DNA of 64,000 nucleotides from the NCBI GenBank assembly GCA_930367205.1, contig OV884013.1:122489827-122553826 (forward strand), written 5' to 3'. The position numbers were made by a program, and so were the translations under genes. The notes under the pieces were generated by a model that had not been told where the DNA came from, did no database searches, and was given only the letters and a program-made list of their open reading frames with translations. Origin of the DNA: Acanthosoma haemorrhoidale (taxonomy: Eukaryota; Arthropoda; Insecta; Hemiptera; Acanthosomatidae). Within the stretch, counting starts at the first letter, position 1, and each line of letters opens with the position of its first letter. Of this stretch, positions 58,845 to 64,000 are shown in pieces.

Positions 58845-59329
58845 TATATCAACATGTAACATTATAAAATTTATTCGGAAACTCATCTACGTTAATAGCC
58901 ACATATTAAGATTATGAATAGTCTCATTGTTACAGCTTTGTACATACCTATAATTTTTAAAATGATTTCAATTTCTGGCACAAGGTCTTCTGAACCATCC
59001 ATAAATAAATACTAACTTGAAGACGTTATATATTGTATATATTTGTTCACCTGTATCAAGACATATAGAAAAGGGTTAGTTATTAGAGCATATAATAATG
59101 AAGGGAAAATACAAAGTAGTGAATATAAATTATTTAAAAAAATGTTCAAAACCAATCACAATGACTATGTCGAGTAACGAGCTGCTAATAGTTGCAATTT
59201 TATAATATATCATTAAATATGCGATTTCATGTCAGGCATTAAGGAAAGCTTTGTGGTACAGCTAAGGCAATTAAATACACTCACAAAAAGACAGACATGA
59301 ACTGACTTTTACACAATATTTCACCAAAA
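58845..59329 (+). other. Intron sequence without recognised genes
   Basis: AT-rich. Nothing recognised. Confidence 0.4.
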
Positions 59330-59710
59330 CTAGACGAAATGTGATCCATAAGATTTCTTTCCTCTAGAAGACTCCTGATAAGACTCCTCTCGACTAACCT
59401 GATAAGGCTCCTCTCGACTAACCTGATAAGATTCCTCTGGACTAACCTGATAAGACTCTTCTCGACTATACTGATAAGATTCCTCTCGACTAACCTGATA
59501 AGATTCCTCTCGACTAACCTGATAAGACTCCTCTCGACTAACCTGATAAGATTCCTCTCGACTAACCTGATAAGACTCCTCTGGACTAACCTGATAAGAC
59601 TCCTCTGGACTAACCTGATAAGACCCCTCTGGACTAACCTGATAAGACTCCTCTGGACTAACCTGATAAGACTCCTCTAAATGAGATGAAATTAAATGGA
59701 AGGGGTCCAT
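59330..59710 (-). repeat. 24-bp minisatellite open as an octapeptide repeat
   Basis: About 13 units of 24 bp. Because 24 is a multiple of three, the minus strand stays open for 126 residues from an ATG at 59710 (MDPFHLISSHL). It reads (EESYQVS[P/R])n, ending ESSRGKKSYGSHFV. Pro and Arg variants alternate in blocks. No splice sites, signal or homology suggest a gene. I treat it as a repeat first and a peptide gene only as a remote possibility. Confidence 0.85.
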
Positions 59711-60180
59711 TACATTAATTTAAAAAGTTAGGTAAGGATGCTATGTCAAAGAATTAAGGGTTTCAATGATTTTATTAATTAATTACTCTTCATAACTTCC
59801 CAAAGTTTTGCATAATAATGTTTATTAGCATACACATTCACAAGTAGTTTCTCAAACACGTCCCATTGATTAGCAACGTACAAGGGAATTCGTAACGAAG
59901 GCTGTTTTATTTAAATATTAAAAAAAAAAAAATATAGTCCAATAATGTTCCAACATATTATTATAATAATTGTCAATCAGTCAGTCGAGATACCCGATTC
60001 AATATGATAGGAAAAAAAAATATTTGTATTACCAAATGATTAATTGATTAATAAACCTTATTTGGCTTCCTGCCACCTGTTGCTATTCGGTATAAAAATT
60101 TCATGTTATGTTGACAGACTGGCTGGCATAAATGTGAAAACAAAGGGATTTTTTTTTTTTTTTTAAATCAACGAAACCAT

Positions 60181-60214
<34 letters not shown>

Positions 60215-60251
60215 TGATTCCATGAGTTCGAGTACTGATCGCTATGGAGAG
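59711..60251 (+). other. Intron sequence with (TA)n tract
   Basis: AT-rich, with a TA microsatellite at about 60184-60211. Nothing else recognised. Confidence 0.5.
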
Positions 60252-60990
60252 GGATAGGCGCCATATCCCAAACAGCTGACTCTCTACAATACTTAAATAT
60301 TAAAAAACATTTTCCACTCACTGGAGTAAAAATAAAGAAGAATATTTATTTACAATGTATGAAAATTACTTTTTAAAAAAAAAAGACGCTTGAAGTATTC
60401 CCTAAAATATTATTATTATTAATATATCAGCAACAGTCAACGTTCTCCATATCCAGGACTACAGAATTCGAACAAACACAAAACACTTAAAATAATTAAT
60501 TATAAGATTGGAAAAAATAAAACAACACATCTGTGAATTGGTGGTATTTTTAAATTATTTTGTTGTCAATCAATCATCTTACTCATACTATGTTATTTAA
60601 AAAATATATATATATGAAAGACAATTTAAATTGTTTAAAAACTAAACAACAACGGTCAACAGTAGTCGGCACTGGACAATTAAATTTTTTTGAATATTTT
60701 GTTGTTCCTTACATATGGTTAATTAATGACTTAATTAATTAATACTTCTTTGAGTACCATCCCATTGGTACGACCCAGTACGACCGGTAGGGGCGGGGTG
60801 TAGATCAATTTCGGGCATCAAAAACTATCATACTTCATTCATATTCAAACCGGCTGAGTCTATGCGCAGGCGCTTCGTTTGGGATCCCCGACCGTTCGAG
60901 GTGAGCTTCGATATTCTCTCTGCTGTTCTGAATCGGAGGATCTGGGTATCAGGACAGCAGGCCGAAGCAGGAGCTCACCAACCTTATACT
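60252..60990. repeat. Direct duplication, copy 1
   Basis: Matches 61228-61950. Shared blocks include CCATATCCCAAACAGCTGAC, CACTCACTGGAGTAAAAATA, CAGGACTACAGAATTCGAAC and TCTATGCGCAGGCGCTTCG. Copies differ by small indels and substitutions. The pair lies about 0.97 kb apart in direct orientation. Coding content not recognised. Confidence 0.85.
60900..60979. other. Conserved hairpin, copy 1
   Basis: An 8-bp outer stem (GGTGAGCT with AGCTCACC) encloses a 12-bp inner stem (CTGCTGTTCTGA with TCAGGACAGCAG, one G-U as RNA). The same stems are kept in copy 2, while the loop differs. Confidence 0.65.
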
Positions 60991-61227
60991 TAAACATTTC
61001 ACCATTGTCATAGTTACTTACTTACCATCATCTCGAACACTTGGAGATGATGGCTTAGTCGAAAGCGTTAATTCATTTATCAATAAAGCATTGGAGAGGT
61101 CTTTTATTTCTTAATATCAACTCTCTACCGGCACCACGCCGTCAATGAAACATTTTTTGTCAAATTTTAGGAACATTTTCCATTTGTAATTATTGACTCC
61201 AGGTTAAGAACCTACGGTTTGAACGTA
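60991..61227. other. Spacer between the duplicated segments
   Basis: Contains CATCATCT then AGATGATG (61028-61050) followed by GTCGAAAGCGTTA, a stem next to CGAAA that recalls element terminal motifs. Not assigned. Confidence 0.4.
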
Positions 61228-61950
61228 TAGGTGCCATATCCCAAACAGCTGACTCTTTAAAATACTTAATTATTAAAGAACATTTTCCACTCACTGGAGT
61301 AAAAATAAAGAAGAATATTTATTTACACTGTATGACAATTAGTTTTTCAAAAAAACAGACGCTTGAAGTATTCCCTATAATGTTATTATTAATATATCAG
61401 CAACAGTCGACGTTCTCCATATTCAGGACTACAGAATTCGAACAAACACAAAACACTTAAAATAATTAATTATAAGATTGGAAAAAATAAAACGACACAT
61501 CTGTGCATTGGTGGTATTTTTAAATTATTTTGTTGTCAATCTTACTAATACCTTTTTTGTTCATTATCTTGAGTGTTTTCGCTTGAATTGCAATCTTGCA
61601 AGTTGAGCGAAAAATCATCGACTTTTTTCTAACTTGGAGTGTCAATATTACTCTTAAAAATGTTAGTTATTAAAAAAAAACATATATATATAAAATACGA
61701 TTTAAATTGTTTAAAAACATATGGTTAATTAATTAATTAATTAACCAATTTCGGGTATCCACAACAAATACACTTCATATATTTCCTATCAAACCGGCGA
61801 AAGGGGACTGACTGACTGAGTCTATGCGCAGGCGCTTCGTTTGGGATCCCCGACCGTTCGAGGTGAGCTTCGATATTCTCTCTGCTGTTCTGAATCGGAG
61901 GAGTTTGGTATCAGGACAGCAGGCCGAAGCAGGAGCTCACCATCCTCGCC
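61228..61950. repeat. Direct duplication, copy 2
   Basis: See 60252-60990. This copy has an extra AT-rich stretch near 61548-61680 not seen in copy 1. Its minus strand is open for 71 residues over the hairpin (61822-62037), without recognisable homology. Confidence 0.85.
61862..61941. other. Conserved hairpin, copy 2
   Basis: Same 8-bp and 12-bp stems as at 60900-60979. The loop reads GGAGTTTGG where copy 1 reads GGATCTGGG. Confidence 0.65.
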
Positions 61951-62364
61951 TCGATAGCTTGGCTGTCTACTAGTCAATACTTTTATCTTATTTTCTCCTT
62001 TAATGTTATTTATTAAGTCACACCCTTTTGGCACCAATGACAGCGAGCAGGGAGAACAAATCAGTACGGAAAAAAAGAAAATAATGCCTTATAATGCCAT
62101 ATATATATTTTTTTTATTATTTTAATCATGGACCCCATTATTATCAGGCAATGTGTACGCAACTAGAATAAATAATCACATGTTTTTCATCTTAAACCAA
62201 AATATTATCACGAAATGTAAATAAAATGCTTATTACTCACGCACAGGTTGTCTTCTTCAAAATTTAGTTAATCAGTGTTATCTGCGAATAAGCTGTATAG
62301 GAACAAGTTATCATGTGCTGTCAGTTGAAACTTATTGTGGTTATAACTGATTTTTTTGAATGTA
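61951..62364 (+). other. Intron sequence without recognised genes
   Basis: AT-rich. Nothing recognised. Confidence 0.4.
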
Positions 62365-63205
62365 AAGGGTGTCCCAGAATTAACGCAAGATTTGATTTAA
62401 ATAGAAAACACAGTTTTTAGTATTTTAAAAAAAAATTTTTATTGAATTATGAACACATCGGGCAAATGGCCTCCACGACTTTGCTGGCACATACCCACTC
62501 TTTTGTCGAAAATTTCCATGACCATTTGGCATAAATGTGGTTGAATTTCCTTGATGCTGCGTTGAATTTCCTCTTTTAGTGCACGGGTGGATGTGGGCTT
62601 GTTGACATGCACTTTGACTTCAAATAACCCCATAAAAAGAAATCTAAAGGTGTTAAATCACACGATCTACGTGGCCAATTCTGATCACCGAAGCGAGAGA
62701 GTACACGACCTGGAATGTCTCATGCAGTATTTGAATTGTTTCATGGGCTGTATGGCATGTGGCACCATCTTGTTGAAGCCACATATTGGCCACATCAATA
62801 TCATCCAATTTGAGCACAAAGAACTGTGTTATGGATTTCCAACAACACTCTCACGCACTGCTGCGATATTGACATTTGAACGGCTTGTTTTTGGACGACA
62901 AGTGTGTTTAGTGTCTCCAACTGATCCAGTCTCCCTAAATTTTTCAATTAATCTCTTCACAGTTGATGAATTCAAAACACTATTCCGACCATATTTTGTA
63001 TGAAATTTTCGAACTGCGGGCGCCAAATTTTCATTATTTTTGAGATAATGTTCAGCAATAGAGACACGTTGTTCTATCGTGTAACGCTCCATTTTTACTA
63101 ACCCTAAACTGTCAGCTGTCAAATTGTTTTTTTTGAGGGTTGCCAGCACTTTACTGCACAAATGACGGCAAATTCAAATCTTGCGTTAATTCTGGGACAT
63201 CCTTT
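62365..63205 (-). mobile_element. Deleted mariner-like element, copy 3
   Basis: The longest of the three copies (about 840 bp), with ends AAGGGTGTCCCAGAATTAAC and the inverse, ATTCTGGGACATCCTTT. On the minus strand the frame 62829-63161 holds the whole N-terminus: RYTIEQRVSIAEHYLKNNEN, STVKRLIEKFRETGSVGD and RPKTSRSNVNIAAVRESVVG. It then jumps to LDDIDVANMW-LQQDGATCHT, which contains the second catalytic Asp, and to the C-terminus (62439-62633, GGHLPDV). The first Asp region is deleted. Frameshifts break the rest. Confidence 0.88.
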
Positions 63206-64000
63206 ATATTCTCGGCCTAAGGAAATGCTAGCGTAGTGTTGAGGAAGTCCAAAAGTGGAACCGCTCCTAAACTGTTGAGCAGAAAAAACGTGCAAGGTTT
63301 ATGGGCTAGCCGTGAAGTTTCCCCTATAGCCTTTTGCAGGTTTAATACTATTTTTGTTTTTGTCATCTTATGTAATTCCTGCTCATTTTTGGTCCATTTT
63401 CTTATGCAGTCGAAAAAGGAGCTCCGCTTCTAATCACCATAAAAATATTCATTCATATTTTAATAATTATTCGCCTCGAGGCTGCACCAAGTCACACAAG
63501 TGTTAATAGGCACGTTAGAATATATTTCATGTCTGTTGCCTATTGTATAAAGCTATATATTCGAGAAACCTTGAACGAGCTGGCTGTTTGACCGCGACAA
63601 ACAAACCACTCAGCTGACGAAGCAGAAGCAATTGACTTAAAAGGATTTGAGGAAATAGCGGTTCTGTTTGGTTGTCTGTCAACGGAGAGGACAAAAGGTA
63701 TTTTTACCGGATGCGTATCCCGCCGAAAATATTTTCGCTTTTTCGTCTAGGCAAAAATTCAGCTCTTTGCAGCCGAGTTTTTAATAAAAAAAAAAAAAAA
63801 AAAAAAAAATACGGTTGGCTGGTATTGTGAATTTATTTGCAGTCGTGTAACATTAAATATCCATACTGCAACTGTGCAAAAAATAACAGATATTCGTTCG
63901 TCAGATTGTCTTTTGTAGAAGGTTTTTGGAGATGTGCGTTAAAAAAATTATAATGATTTTTTTTTTTATTAAATAAAGATATATTTTAGCTCAAATTTTT
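63206..64000 (+). other. Intron sequence without recognised genes
   Basis: AT-rich with an A-run at 63786-63809. Nothing recognised. Confidence 0.4.

Noticed and set aside
60854..60985. tRNA or tRNA-derived SINE
   Set aside because: A GTTCGA box resembles a B box, but no A box, cloverleaf or CCA-type 3' end can be built.

Overview
This window looks like a piece of an arthropod, probably insect, nuclear genome. It is AT-rich and almost entirely intronic. Three short exons in one orientation carry cadherin motifs, with canonical splice sites and phase-0 joins between them: 956-1134, 9585-9707 and 42856-43101, all on the + strand. Joined in order they read as a cadherin repeat ending in a D-x-N-D-N linker, followed by most of a second repeat. 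From memory this most resembles the first two repeats of the protocadherin-15/Cad99C group, but the exact orthologue is not settled. The introns are about 8.4 kb, 33 kb and more than 20 kb, and they are packed with transposable elements. The insect assignment rests on this gene, on the repertoire of elements (jockey-type LINEs, a Ty3/gypsy element, mariner and pogo DNA transposons) and on an invertebrate-type mitochondrial cox1 insert. Hemiptera is plausible but not shown.

Layout. At 1.97-6.34 kb lies a full-length jockey-clade LINE (A1, minus strand) with both ORFs open, a poly(A) tail and a target duplication. At 6.5-8.8 kb an internal 1.4 kb piece of the same LINE (A2) is wedged between inverted copies of a second LINE family (B). 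At 9.0-17.3 kb there is a (CT)n tract, exon 2, more LINE fragments (C1; B3 with an inverted 5' segment) and a GC-richer repeat family (D). At 17.46-25.69 kb sits a young Ty3/gypsy element, minus strand, with 691-bp LTRs that differ at one base by eye. It is inserted into a C-family LINE tail with a 4-bp ATAC duplication. At 25.7-32.3 kb are mariner fragments, a solo-LTR-like sequence and LINE 3' ends. At 34.6-38.1 kb are two B LINE ends tail to tail, a cox1 NUMT directly beside one of them, and a pogo-like element. Exon 3 is at 42.86 kb. Beyond it are a 49-bp minisatellite (46.3 kb), LINE C tails, three internally deleted mariner copies (49.8, 58.3 and 62.4 kb), a 14-monomer satellite of about 170 bp with higher-order structure (53.0-55.4 kb), a 24-bp minisatellite that stays open as an octapeptide repeat (59.3 kb), and a direct duplication of about 0.7 kb carrying a conserved hairpin (60.3-61.9 kb).

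No rRNA, tRNA, CRISPR array or prokaryotic gene was recognised. No clearly new biological system stands out. The strongest items for a second look are the B-A-B inverted chimera, the NUMT/LINE junction, the intact LINE with an unusual Asp at an expected Glu of its endonuclease, the satellite with higher-order structure, and the duplicated hairpin.
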